Assembly: GCA_963662515.1 (NCBI GenBank)
Contig: OY759675.1
Span: 1,240,001 to 1,304,000 of the forward strand
DNA from: JAFGDI01 sp963662515
GTDB taxonomy: Bacteria; Planctomycetota; Phycisphaerae; Sedimentisphaerales; SM23-30
DNA length: 64,000 nucleotides
Direction: 5' to 3'
Shown: piece after piece, positions 25,430-33,817 of the stretch
How positions within the stretch are numbered: position 1 is the stretch's first letter
Layout: each line of letters opens with the position of its first letter
Notes under the pieces: generated by a model
What the model saw: the letters and a program-made list of their open reading frames with translations, nothing else
The model's database searches: none
Told to the model about the DNA's origin: nothing
Translations under genes and position numbers: made by a program

Positions 25430-26311
25430 TTATCTGCCCAGCCGCCTGAGTTTTTCCTGCCATTGCTGCCGGCGTGATCTGCTTGAAAAGGCAGGCTCAG
25501 GAACCGGCCCGTTTGGATCAGCGAGAAATTGTTTCAGGGCCTCAACTTCGCTGGCTGATAATTTCATGCCGCCGCGGTAAATACTATGCTCCTGCCAGGC
25601 GGCGATCGTGCAGGGGACAATGGGAGTGATCAGTTCGAGCAGGGCCTGGGCATAAACCCTGATCTCTTTTTGGGCATGCTCATCGCAGCGCAGGTCCAGC
25701 AGATGGAGGAGATTTTTCAGATCGATTTTCCAGTAAAGCTCAGTATAGGTAGAAAGAGGCAGGGCGATACGGGCCAGTTCGCGGGCCAGACCGCTGGCGA
25801 GATATTTGTGATAATCAGCAAAAGCCGAGCGGGCTCCTTCAGAGAGCAATTTCTGTATATATCCGGCATTTGCGATGGGCTGAGCCTCTGAACCCTGTTT
25901 ATTGGTCTTGCTCTGCTGTCTTAGTTCGCCCGGTTCGGGAATATAGTATTCCTGGGGCAGTTCGCTATAGCGGCCGCTGAGTTCGTTCAGGCTGGCAGTA
26001 CGATGTCTTAACAGTTGGCGGGCTGCGAAGATGGGCAGTTTAATATGGAATTTGAATTCGACCATCTCTAAAGGAGAGCTGTGATCGTTACAGATAAGAT
26101 AATCGATGAGAGCCTTATCATCGTTGACCGATCTGGTACCCCGCTGATAGCTGCATCTGGCGGCCTCGGCAATGGCATAGTCGGCGGTATCTTCCCCGGC
26201 AGGCAATACCCCAGGCATACAATCGATCAGCCGGACAAAGCCATGGTCCAGACATCGTATTTCCGGCTCACAGCCAAATTTCTGTTCTATTATGTGTTGT
26301 CTGTTATTCAT
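25430..26311 (-). CDS. thyX: Flavin-dependent thymidylate synthase
   Basis: Makes dTMP from dUMP with methylene-tetrahydrofolate, FAD and NADPH. The ThyX signature RHR-x7-S is complete (R102-H103-R104 to S112 in LLRHRTASLNELSGRYSE). YRGGMKLSASE near the C-terminus follows the family pattern. Length 293 is somewhat above the smallest members. Its ATG overlaps the stop of the upstream radical SAM gene (TAATG on the minus strand), so translation is coupled. An alternative is none; the motif is diagnostic. Confidence 0.94.
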   Translation of the reverse strand: MNNRQHIIEQKFGCEPEIRCLDHGFVRLIDCMPGVLPAGEDTADYAIAEAARCSYQRGTRSVNDDKALIDYLICNDHSSPLEMVEFKFHIKLPIFAARQLLRHRTASLNELSGRYSELPQEYYIPEPGELRQQSKTNKQGSEAQPIANAGYIQKLLSEGARSAFADYHKYLASGLARELARIALPLSTYTELYWKIDLKNLLHLLDLRCDEHAQKEIRVYAQALLELITPIVPCTIAAWQEHSIYRGGMKLSASEVEALKQFLADPNGPVPEPAFSSRSRRQQWQEKLRRLGR

Positions 26312-27450
26312 TACAGCTTAATATAGCTGCTTAACTTCTCGAATTTCAAGCCCAGACCGGAAATATTTTGCCTGTTCAATCTGGCCTCTTTTCGGTGTTT
26401 TACTATTCTTTTGGCCTGAACCGGGCCTATGCCTGGCACACGCAGTATTTCATAATAATCCGCTTTATTAATATCCAGAGGGAAAAAACCGGTATGACTT
26501 TGGGCCCACACCAATTTGGGGTCCTTTTCCAGTGAAAGATTACCAGATTCATCCAAAGGTATTTCTTTACTGCTAAAGCCGTATTTTCGGAGCAGAAAAT
26601 CAGTCTGGTAAAGCCGATGCTCACGAATAAAAGAGGCATTGGTTTTAGTGCTGGTCAGTGGTATGTCAGCAAACAGGGGAAGCTGCGTGCCGGGTTCCGG
26701 CCTGACTGGCTCTGCCACTGGCGACTGATAGGCGGAATAGTACACCCGTTCCATTTCGTAGCCGGTATATAGTCGGTCGGTAGCTTTGATGATTTCGGCA
26801 TCGCTTTCACCGGCAGCCCCAACTACAAACTGGGTAGTCTGGCCGCAGTAATGTCTGACATTCTGTCGATATTGATTGATCTTTTTTATGGTATTTATTA
26901 TACCTTCATCAAAGTTCTTTTTTATGCTCAGCCGGCTGAGTCGCCCGGCGTTGGGGGCCTCAATATTAACTGACACCCGCGTTGCCAGATGCACTGCCTG
27001 GCAGATCGCCTCATCACTACAGCCGGGAATTATCTTGAGATGGATAAATCCCTGGAACTGATGTCTTTTGCGTAAGATACGCACCGTATCCAACATCTTT
27101 TCCATGGTCTTTTCTACCGAGTTATTCACTCCGGAAGATAAGAACAACCCTTCGACCCGCCCGGCATTAAACAGCTCCATAAAGACACTGGCCAGCTCAC
27201 TTGACTCAAGGGTTACCCGCTGAATATCTCTGCTGTCGTTAAATGGACAGTATTTGCAGTCATTTATGCACTTATTTGACTGTAATACCTTAAGCAGAAA
27301 GGTTTTGCGGCCATCTGGCAGTACGGCCGGGTATATCCATCTACCCGCCTGACCTCGCAACCGACCCGGTTCATTTGTTAAGCGGCAGGAGCAGGCCAGA
27401 TCATACTTGCTGGAATCGCTGAGTATGTTAAGTTTTTGTTCGGTATCCAT
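26311..27450 (-). CDS. Radical SAM protein of the putative DNA modification/repair type
   Basis: Radical SAM protein of 379 residues. The cluster motif CINDCKYC supplies C61, C65 and C68 for the 4Fe-4S cluster. A helix-hairpin-helix DNA-binding motif (ILRVPGIGPVQAKRIVKHRK) lies at the C-terminus after DINKADYYE. The arrangement and the N-terminal KYDLACSCR match the group annotated as putative DNA modification/repair radical SAM proteins, related in spirit to spore photoproduct lyase; the substrate is unknown. Such genes often sit beside a uracil-DNA-glycosylase-like partner, which is absent here; instead thyX follows with a one-base stop/start overlap. Confidence 0.82.
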   Translation of the reverse strand: MDTEQKLNILSDSSKYDLACSCRLTNEPGRLRGQAGRWIYPAVLPDGRKTFLLKVLQSNKCINDCKYCPFNDSRDIQRVTLESSELASVFMELFNAGRVEGLFLSSGVNNSVEKTMEKMLDTVRILRKRHQFQGFIHLKIIPGCSDEAICQAVHLATRVSVNIEAPNAGRLSRLSIKKNFDEGIINTIKKINQYRQNVRHYCGQTTQFVVGAAGESDAEIIKATDRLYTGYEMERVYYSAYQSPVAEPVRPEPGTQLPLFADIPLTSTKTNASFIREHRLYQTDFLLRKYGFSSKEIPLDESGNLSLEKDPKLVWAQSHTGFFPLDINKADYYEILRVPGIGPVQAKRIVKHRKEARLNRQNISGLGLKFEKLSSYIKL

Positions 27451-27783
27451 ACGCCGGTATTATCGACATATTTTCTGGTTTTCGCAATGTTTTTTTATGT
27501 TATTGCACTTGGAATTACGAATTAATATTTGATTATTTCGGTAATCAGGCAGAGATGGGCTTTCTTTGTTTTTGCCCCGGGTTATAGTTGAAAATAAATT
27601 TAGGGTCGATTATAATCGGATTCCCGGCTCTGCGTTTGCAATTAAACCGTTGTAAATAAAGAACTTTTCTGTTTTGTTGCCTTGGGCTTAACTCAACAGA
27701 AATGCGTAATTCCGGGGATGTTTGTTTGCGGGTTATATTATTTTATACCCTTATGATATAATGATTTATGAAAGGGCCGTTAT
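27451..27783. other. Divergent gap upstream of the envelope cluster
   Basis: Unique 333-bp sequence between the radical SAM gene (minus) and the BamD-like gene (plus). A TATAAT hexamer at 27757-27762 could be a -10 box for the plus-strand genes, giving a very short leader, but no good -35 is present. Nothing else is supported. Confidence 0.4.
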
Positions 27784-28704
27784 ATGGCGACAACTTTTTG
27801 GGCCAGACAGCGAGTATTGATTACCCTGTTTATGCTGGCTCTGGCTGGGCTTTTTAGTGGCTGTAATAAGCCCAAAATAGAAGATACCGACCGGACCCAG
27901 TCAAAATTGCAGGAAATTCAGAGCAATTATGATTCAGGTAAAAATCATAAGGCAGCTAAAGAGGCTGCCCGTCTGGTCAAGGATTATCCATCTTCTCCAT
28001 ATATGGAGCGTGCTCTCATGCTTCAGGCAGACTCGCTCTATGCCAAAGGTGATTATTATCAGGCCTATGAAACTTATGATAAAATACTGGATCAGTTTGG
28101 TGCTACCGACTCTTTTGCGTATCTTATTGACAGAGAGACAGATATAGCTCAGCGTTTTTTGGCTGGCAGTAAACGCAGGTTCTGGAAGATATTCTGGATA
28201 CCGGCTGCTTATGAGGGGCTCAAAATTCTTGATGATATTGATGCCCGCTGGCCCGGCTCAGAGGCAGGGGCCAAAGCTATAATGCTCAGAGCCGACCATT
28301 ATTACCGCAAGGGTAAATTCTTCGAGGCCGAGCAGGAATACCATCGAATAGTTGTTTCTTATGAAAAGAGCTGTCATTTCCCGCGGGCCATGTATCAGGA
28401 AGCTCAGTCAAAGTATATGCAGTATGAAGGCATTTATTATGATACTATTTGCCTGGAAGAGGCTGTAGTGCTATATAATCAGTTCAAGGAGCGATTCCCG
28501 GAGAAGGCCCGGTCCCTTGAAGTAGATCAGCGGCTTGCCTGGATCAAAGATCAGCAGGTGCAAAAGGAATACGAGATAGCTGATTACTATTATCGTACAG
28601 GTCGTATCCCTCAGGCTGTTGTTTACTGGAATAATGTAATAGAGATGGACCCGCAGAGCGAATTTGCCGCCCGGTCTATAGAGAATATAAAGAAGGCACA
28701 GTAA
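27784..28704 (+). CDS. BamD-like TPR lipoprotein
   Basis: Outer-membrane-assembly-type lipoprotein of 306 residues. A lipoprotein signal ends in GLFSGC (lipobox), so the mature protein is lipid-anchored. TPR-like helices fill the rest: HKAAKEAARLVKDYPSSPYMERAL, GDYYQAYETYDKIL, GKFFEAEQEYHRIV, and a last repeat YYRTGRIPQAVVYWNNVI. This is the pattern of BamD/YfiO, which helps insert barrel proteins such as the porins in this window. It is longer than E. coli BamD (about 245) and may be a planctomycete variant. AAAGGG precedes the start; the LptE-like gene follows 118 bp downstream. Confidence 0.78.
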   Translation: MATTFWARQRVLITLFMLALAGLFSGCNKPKIEDTDRTQSKLQEIQSNYDSGKNHKAAKEAARLVKDYPSSPYMERALMLQADSLYAKGDYYQAYETYDKILDQFGATDSFAYLIDRETDIAQRFLAGSKRRFWKIFWIPAAYEGLKILDDIDARWPGSEAGAKAIMLRADHYYRKGKFFEAEQEYHRIVVSYEKSCHFPRAMYQEAQSKYMQYEGIYYDTICLEEAVVLYNQFKERFPEKARSLEVDQRLAWIKDQQVQKEYEIADYYYRTGRIPQAVVYWNNVIEMDPQSEFAARSIENIKKAQ

Positions 28705-28822
28705 AGATGATATTGGCCGATAGCGAGACAGAATGGTATTTGCCGGTGCTGGTTTGTTTTTTACGGATACTTATATTAGATTGATTAACTAACGCTCAAT
28801 AAATGGCGTAGTGGTAGAGAAT

Positions 28823-29341
28823 ATGAAAACTTTCAGTTTATTTGTGTTTATGATATTGGCTTTCCTGGCGGTTGGTTGTGATAGTGTTGACCCGGAAAGA
28901 GCTTACAGCACCCAGTTACTCTATGATGATAATATTGAGACTGTTTGTGTTGAAATGTTCGATTCTGATAGTTTTCGTCGGGGTGTGGAATATGATCTGA
29001 CCATGGCCCTGGTAAACCGCATAGGTGCTAATACTCCCTATAAAATATGTCAGGACCGAAAAGAAGCCGATACTGTCATTTATGGGCGAATATTAAATGT
29101 GAACGAAAGAATATTGAACCAGCAGCGAGAGCTGGACCGCCCGATGCAGGAACAGGTATTGGTTGAAGCTGAGGTTACCTGGAAAGACCTGCGCAGCGGT
29201 GAGTTATTAATGGACAAACAGAGATTCCGTTTCAGTGGCAATTATGCCGCCCTGATGAATGATAGTGTTGAAGCCGCCAGTAGAGAAGCGGTCAACAAAA
29301 TGGCAGTTGATATTGTTAATGCAATGGAAGTTGGCTGGTAA
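28823..29341 (+). CDS. LptE-like lipoprotein
   Basis: Lipoprotein of 172 residues; the lipobox is LAVGC about 20 residues in. The ATG at 28823, preceded by GGTAGAG, is preferred over GTG at 28811. The body resembles LptE-type proteins of non-proteobacteria: an early ETVCVEMF strand, a RRGVEYDLTMALVNRI helix, EADTVIYGRI, and a C-terminal EAASREAVNKMAVDIVNAM helix. LptE plugs the LptD channel that delivers lipopolysaccharide to the outer membrane. The family call rests on this pattern and on the BamD-like neighbour. Confidence 0.7.
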   Translation: MKTFSLFVFMILAFLAVGCDSVDPERAYSTQLLYDDNIETVCVEMFDSDSFRRGVEYDLTMALVNRIGANTPYKICQDRKEADTVIYGRILNVNERILNQQRELDRPMQEQVLVEAEVTWKDLRSGELLMDKQRFRFSGNYAALMNDSVEAASREAVNKMAVDIVNAMEVGW

Positions 29342-29416
29342 AGGATGGCATTTTGCCTGATCTTTTTTTTACTTTACCGTCACTTAACTTTATTTATGAA
29401 AGGCTTAAAAAAGTAG

Positions 29417-31465
29417 ATGGCCCAGGATAACGATAAAAAAGATAATAAAGACAATAAAGAGCCCAGTCGCGGTAATGAAAAGAAAAAGCCGATCGGCTTT
29501 CTGAATATTAAGCCGGGCGGTGGTGCGAACTTCTTTATTCTACTGGTAATGCTGGTACTGTTAAGCTCGTCGATCTTCGAGGGTTTTTCAGATCAGGGTG
29601 TGGAAATTACCTATGATGAACTCATTGCCCGCATTGAGAATAGTGAAAAGCCGGTTTTGAGTCTGACCTGTACTGAAAATGTCATTAAAGGTCAACTCAA
29701 GGACGATGCTATGGTAGGGCGTGACCCCAAGGAAAAGTCATTCTATGTGACTGTACCTGCTGAGGTTATTGATAAAGTAAGCGAAAAGGCAGTTGAAAAT
29801 AATGTCAGTCTGAAATTCGAGAAACCCAGTCTGTGGAATACTCTGCTCTTGTCGATTTTGCCCTGGCTGCTTATTTTTGCCTTTATGTATTTCTTCTTCT
29901 TCCGGCAGATGAAAGGGGGCGGCGGTATTCTGGGTAATTTCGGCCGCAGCCGTCATACGGTGCATAGCCGGGAACAGTCCAAGGTGACATTCAAGGATGT
30001 TGCCGGTATTGATGAGGCTAAAGATGAAGTACAAGAGATAATACAGTTCCTGCGTAATCCGCGTAAATTCCAGCGTCTCGGCGGTCGTATCCCTCGTGGT
30101 GTATTGCTGATCGGTGAGCCGGGCTGCGGAAAGACGCTCATGGCCAAAGCTATTGCCGGTGAGGCTGATGTGCCGTTTTTCAGCATCTCTGGTAGCGACT
30201 TTGTTGAAATGTTCGTGGGCGTGGGTGCTTCCCGCGTTCGCGATCTGTTCAAGCAGGCCAAAGACAATTCACCTTGTATTATTTTTCTTGATGAAATAGA
30301 TGCAGTAGGTCGTAAACGCGGCTCTGGTATCGCTGGAGGCGGTAATGATGAAAGAGAGCAGACACTGAATGCCATTTTGGTAGAAATGGATGGTTTCAGT
30401 ACAAATGATCAGGTTATTGTTATTGCTGCTACTAACCGGGCTGATGTGCTGGATAATGCGCTTACCCGTCCGGGACGCTTTGACCGGCAGGTTTTTGTCT
30501 CGTTACCTGATGTTAAAGGCCGCAAGGGTATTTTGGAAGTTCATGCCCGCAAGATAAAAATGGCTGGCGATGTTGATCTGGAAAGACTGGCCAAAGCCAC
30601 ACCTATGTTCAGTGGTGCTGACCTGGAAGCCATAATCAATGAGGCCGCTATTCAGGCGACTCTCAGTGAAAAAGATGCTGTGGAAATGGTTGACCTGGAA
30701 GAGGCACGCGATAAGGTTCGCTGGGGCCGGGCTGACCGCAGTAAGATGGTTGACCAGAAAGAGCGGAAAAATACTGCTTACCACGAAGCTGGTCATGCTC
30801 TGGTGCAGGCCTTGCTCGAAAATACCGATCCAATACATAAGGTCAGTGTTATACCACGCGGCCGTATGGGTGGGGCTACTTTCTCTTTACCTGAAAAAGA
30901 CCGTCATTATTATAATAAATCTTTCTGTCTGGACTATATTAAGGTATGTCTGGCCGGCCAGGTTGCTGAGTCTATTTTCTGCGGTGATATTACCAGTGGA
31001 GTAAAGGGTGATATTATGCAGGCTACAGGTATGGCCAAGGCTATGGTCACTGAATGGGGCATGAGCGAGAGGCTGGGGTTTGTGCATTATAATCTGCCCG
31101 GGCAGACAGGTCCTTTTGGTGATATGACCTTTTCTCGTGACCATTCAGAAAAGACTGCCCAGGATATCGATATTGAGATTCGGTCTATAATTGATTCTGC
31201 TTATGCCGAAGTACGCCAGATTCTTGAGAGTAATCGTGAGATTGTCGAGAATCTCTGTCAGGCACTGGAAAAATATGAAACGATCGATGGCGATGAAGTG
31301 CAGATGATTATAAATGGCCAGAAGATCGACCGGCCTACTGTGGCTGATCTGCTGGCAGTAGAACAGAATAAGTTTATTGCCAGTCAAACCAGAACAGAGG
31401 AAAATAGTAGCAACCAGCACGATATCGACGATGAAGACATGGCTGGTTCTGATCAACAGCTTTGA
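29417..31465 (+). CDS. ftsH: ATP-dependent zinc metalloprotease FtsH
   Basis: Membrane-anchored AAA+ protease of 682 residues that degrades misfolded membrane and some soluble proteins. Two membrane helices (about 35-52 and 143-162) flank a periplasmic domain. The Walker A motif GEPGCGKT is at 233-240, Walker B IIFLDEID follows, and the zinc site HEAGH is at 456-460. The Walker A variant has Cys where Gly or Thr is usual (GPPGTGKT), tolerated in the family. The N-terminus is lysine/aspartate-rich (DNDKKDNKDNKE). The HD-GYP gene begins 21 bp downstream, so they are probably one operon. Confidence 0.97.
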   Translation: MAQDNDKKDNKDNKEPSRGNEKKKPIGFLNIKPGGGANFFILLVMLVLLSSSIFEGFSDQGVEITYDELIARIENSEKPVLSLTCTENVIKGQLKDDAMVGRDPKEKSFYVTVPAEVIDKVSEKAVENNVSLKFEKPSLWNTLLLSILPWLLIFAFMYFFFFRQMKGGGGILGNFGRSRHTVHSREQSKVTFKDVAGIDEAKDEVQEIIQFLRNPRKFQRLGGRIPRGVLLIGEPGCGKTLMAKAIAGEADVPFFSISGSDFVEMFVGVGASRVRDLFKQAKDNSPCIIFLDEIDAVGRKRGSGIAGGGNDEREQTLNAILVEMDGFSTNDQVIVIAATNRADVLDNALTRPGRFDRQVFVSLPDVKGRKGILEVHARKIKMAGDVDLERLAKATPMFSGADLEAIINEAAIQATLSEKDAVEMVDLEEARDKVRWGRADRSKMVDQKERKNTAYHEAGHALVQALLENTDPIHKVSVIPRGRMGGATFSLPEKDRHYYNKSFCLDYIKVCLAGQVAESIFCGDITSGVKGDIMQATGMAKAMVTEWGMSERLGFVHYNLPGQTGPFGDMTFSRDHSEKTAQDIDIEIRSIIDSAYAEVRQILESNREIVENLCQALEKYETIDGDEVQMIINGQKIDRPTVADLLAVEQNKFIASQTRTEENSSNQHDIDDEDMAGSDQQL

Positions 31466-31486
31466 TAATTGACAAGAGGTATCTTT

Positions 31487-32716
31487 GTGCCGATTTTATT
31501 AAAACTTGATGAGATTGAGCCAGGTATGAAGCTGGCGGCGAACCTGATGAATCAGTATAGTATGCTGCGTCCGGCGGGACATTGCATTACTGACCGGGAC
31601 ATAGCTTCGCTTAAGCGGCTTGTGCCTGATGCTGTTATCAGTATTAAAGACCCGTTCCTCGATGCTCTTATCGACTTTCATGACGATACCAAAGATTATG
31701 AGGTCTCTCGTAAGAGCAGACAGTCTATGGCCAAGGTAGCCGGGAAGATCAGCTCGCAGTTGCGTGATGGCGTTACCCTTGATGCCAAAAATGTTGCCGG
31801 CTTGCAGCAGACAGTAGCCGAAATGATGGATTACATTCTTAGTAATCCGGTTACCAATGCTGTTATTGAAAGAACTATGTCCTGGGATGACTATCTTCAG
31901 GAACATTCTTCTAATGTTTTTTATCTGAGTTTGTTGGTTGGTAATACCATTAAAAATTATATTAAGGCAGAAAGAGAGCGGTTATCTGCTGCCAGGGTTG
32001 TGAAAAATGCTATGGATATTAACCCGCTGGCAACTGCTGCTCTTTTGCATGATATTGGTATGGTTCCTCTTACTTATCTCTATAGCAAGGCTGAGCCGCT
32101 TACTGATGAAGAGATGGAAAAAGTCAGGCAGCATCCAATGGTTGGGGCTGATATGCTCCCGGAACTCATTGACCCTATGGTCAAGCTGATAATCAAATCG
32201 CACCATGAAAATAATGATGGTACCGGCTATCCTAATCAATTGCCCGGCGATAAGGTCAATATTTTTGCCAGGATAATCAGGGTTACTGATGCATATAGTT
32301 CTGCGGTTTGTGATAAGATATACAAAAAGGCCAGACATCCGGCTATTGTCCTCCATGAAATGCTCTATAGCCCGGTCAGTCGCTGTTATGACCCGGTGGT
32401 ATTGAAGGTTTTTGCCGGAATTGTTCAGCCTTTCCCTATAGGTTCAAAGCTGCTTTTAAGCACGGGAAAATGGGCTGTTGTTGTCCGCTATAACGATAAA
32501 AAACCATTTAATCCCAAGGTTGTTGTTGCCTATGATGAATTTGGCGATCCGGAATCTCCTCAGGTTGCCGGGGTAGTTCGTGAACTGGGCAGTTCACCTG
32601 ATCTTATTGTCCAGAGCTATGCTGGTTATGATATGACCAGTTTGCAAAATGATTCTTATGATGCCCAACTGACTGATCTTGATCCCAAAGACATGTTTGA
32701 TCTGCATTACCCATGA
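31487..32716 (+). CDS. HD-GYP domain protein
   Basis: Predicted cyclic-di-GMP phosphodiesterase-type protein of 409 residues. The HD motif is LLHDIGMVPL and the GYP motif is HHENNDGTGYPNQL; both are intact. An N-terminal part (about 1-150, starting VPILLKLDEIEPGMKLA) resembles the DUF3391-like leader often found before HD-GYP domains. It should be cytoplasmic. The GTG start at 31487 after AAGAGG is chosen over an upstream TTG at 31469 because of the ribosome site and the conserved PxLLKxxELxPGM-like beginning. It follows ftsH by 21 bp. Confidence 0.85.
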   Translation: MPILLKLDEIEPGMKLAANLMNQYSMLRPAGHCITDRDIASLKRLVPDAVISIKDPFLDALIDFHDDTKDYEVSRKSRQSMAKVAGKISSQLRDGVTLDAKNVAGLQQTVAEMMDYILSNPVTNAVIERTMSWDDYLQEHSSNVFYLSLLVGNTIKNYIKAERERLSAARVVKNAMDINPLATAALLHDIGMVPLTYLYSKAEPLTDEEMEKVRQHPMVGADMLPELIDPMVKLIIKSHHENNDGTGYPNQLPGDKVNIFARIIRVTDAYSSAVCDKIYKKARHPAIVLHEMLYSPVSRCYDPVVLKVFAGIVQPFPIGSKLLLSTGKWAVVVRYNDKKPFNPKVVVAYDEFGDPESPQVAGVVRELGSSPDLIVQSYAGYDMTSLQNDSYDAQLTDLDPKDMFDLHYP

Positions 32717-32755
32717 GAATGCGATTAACCGCTCGGCGTTACCAGAAAAGATATT

Positions 32756-32769
32756 AACCGTGAACGGTT
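32756..32769. repeat. Short AACCGT/ACGGTT palindrome
   Basis: AACCGTGAACGGTT is a perfect 14-bp inverted repeat just upstream of the ExbD gene. It belongs to the small family at 10166, 18586, 21951 and 49125. Confidence 0.5.
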
Positions 32770-32779
32770 TCTCATTATA

Positions 32780-33223
32780 ATGCGAAGAATTGCCATAAGA
32801 AAAAGCAAAAACTCAATACAGGCCCGCATGGTACCTCTTATCGATGTGGTATTCCTTTTGCTTATCTTCTTTATTATGACAGTTAATTTCAGTCAGCAGG
32901 AGGGTTTTTTAGCTGCTGAGTTACCTGCTAATACCCAATCTACTGCCAGTTCCGAGATAGATCCCCTGGCTGTTTATATTAGCTCTCTGGCTAATGCCGA
33001 TTGCCAGGTGGTAATCGGAAATGAAGCTGTTATTGTTCCTCAGGGTGCAGATTTCTCCAGTTTTATTTCTGTTGCCCGGCGAGTGATCGAGGCCGGAATG
33101 AGAAATAGTGATGACCCGATAATACTCATAGATTCGCCCGATACTTCATGGCAGCACATGCTCAATGTTTACGATGCGCTTATGGCCAGTAATTTCACTA
33201 ATATTATCTTTAGTGGTAATTGA
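32780..33223 (+). CDS. ExbD/TolR-family protein
   Basis: Inner-membrane energy-transducing protein of 147 residues. It has a short cytoplasmic N-terminus (RKSKNSIQARMVPLIDVVF), one membrane helix starting with the conserved aspartate of PLIDVVFLLLIFFIM, and a periplasmic domain ending in a predicted fold with IILIDSPDTSWQHMLNVYDAL. ExbD and TolR work with ExbB or TolQ in a proton channel, but no partner gene is in the window, so it is an orphan here. No clear ribosome site precedes the ATG. A terminator at 33278 follows. Confidence 0.85.
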   Translation: MRRIAIRKSKNSIQARMVPLIDVVFLLLIFFIMTVNFSQQEGFLAAELPANTQSTASSEIDPLAVYISSLANADCQVVIGNEAVIVPQGADFSSFISVARRVIEAGMRNSDDPIILIDSPDTSWQHMLNVYDALMASNFTNIIFSGN

Positions 33224-33277
33224 TCTTACTAAACAGATAATATTTTTTGTTCGTGGTCTTAGACGGTGTTCTTATAA

Positions 33278-33316
33278 AAAAAGGCCTCTCTTTTCAGAAA
33301 GGCCTCGATCTTTTAC
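33278..33316. terminator. Bidirectional terminator between exbD-like gene and rpiB
   Basis: AAAAAAAGGCC and GGCCT flank a CTTTTCAG-AAAG inner stem, with A and T runs on the two sides. Located between convergent genes, so it can serve both. Confidence 0.65.
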
Positions 33317-33336
33317 TAATTATTGAGCAGGTTCTC

Positions 33337-33780
33337 TTACCACTTACTCTCTATTTCAATTATTTTCTCAACTCTGCGCTCGTGACGGCCGCCCTGGAAG
33401 GGGGTGTTGAGCCATGAGTCAACTATGCGGTTAAGCAGAGAATCGTTGACCAGCATAGCCGGGAGACAAAGCACATTGGCATTATTATGCTCTCGCGCTG
33501 TCTGAACGAACATTTCGTCCTGACACAGGGCCGCACGAATGCCCTTAACTTTATTGGCCACTATGGACATACCTATGCCGCTACCGCAGATGAGAATGCC
33601 ATTGTCGGCTTCACCTGAAGCCACTGCCTCACAGGCCGGTAGTGCATAGTCCGGGTAATCACAGCTTTTAGATTCTGATGTACCATAGTCTATAACCTCA
33701 TGCCCGGTTTTCTTCAAGAGGCTCTTGATAAGCTCCTTAGCTTCATAACCTCTGTGATCACTTGCAATTGCGATTTTCAT
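33337..33780 (-). CDS. rpiB: Ribose 5-phosphate isomerase B
   Basis: Interconverts ribose 5-phosphate and ribulose 5-phosphate in the pentose phosphate pathway. The 147-residue product begins MKIAIASDHRGYEAKE, with the family's SDHxG motif, and has the active-site loop ICGSGIGMSIVANK and the REHNNANVLCLP segment. Length is normal. It follows the TsaC-phosphatase fusion gene by 37 bp on the same strand, an order like the ywlC-ywlE-ywlF(rpiB) cluster of Bacillus. Confidence 0.95.
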   Translation of the reverse strand: MKIAIASDHRGYEAKELIKSLLKKTGHEVIDYGTSESKSCDYPDYALPACEAVASGEADNGILICGSGIGMSIVANKVKGIRAALCQDEMFVQTAREHNNANVLCLPAMLVNDSLLNRIVDSWLNTPFQGGRHERRVEKIIEIESKW

Positions 33781-33817
33781 AATATCTTGCCTCGTTCTAT
33801 AATAAATTTATCGCGTT

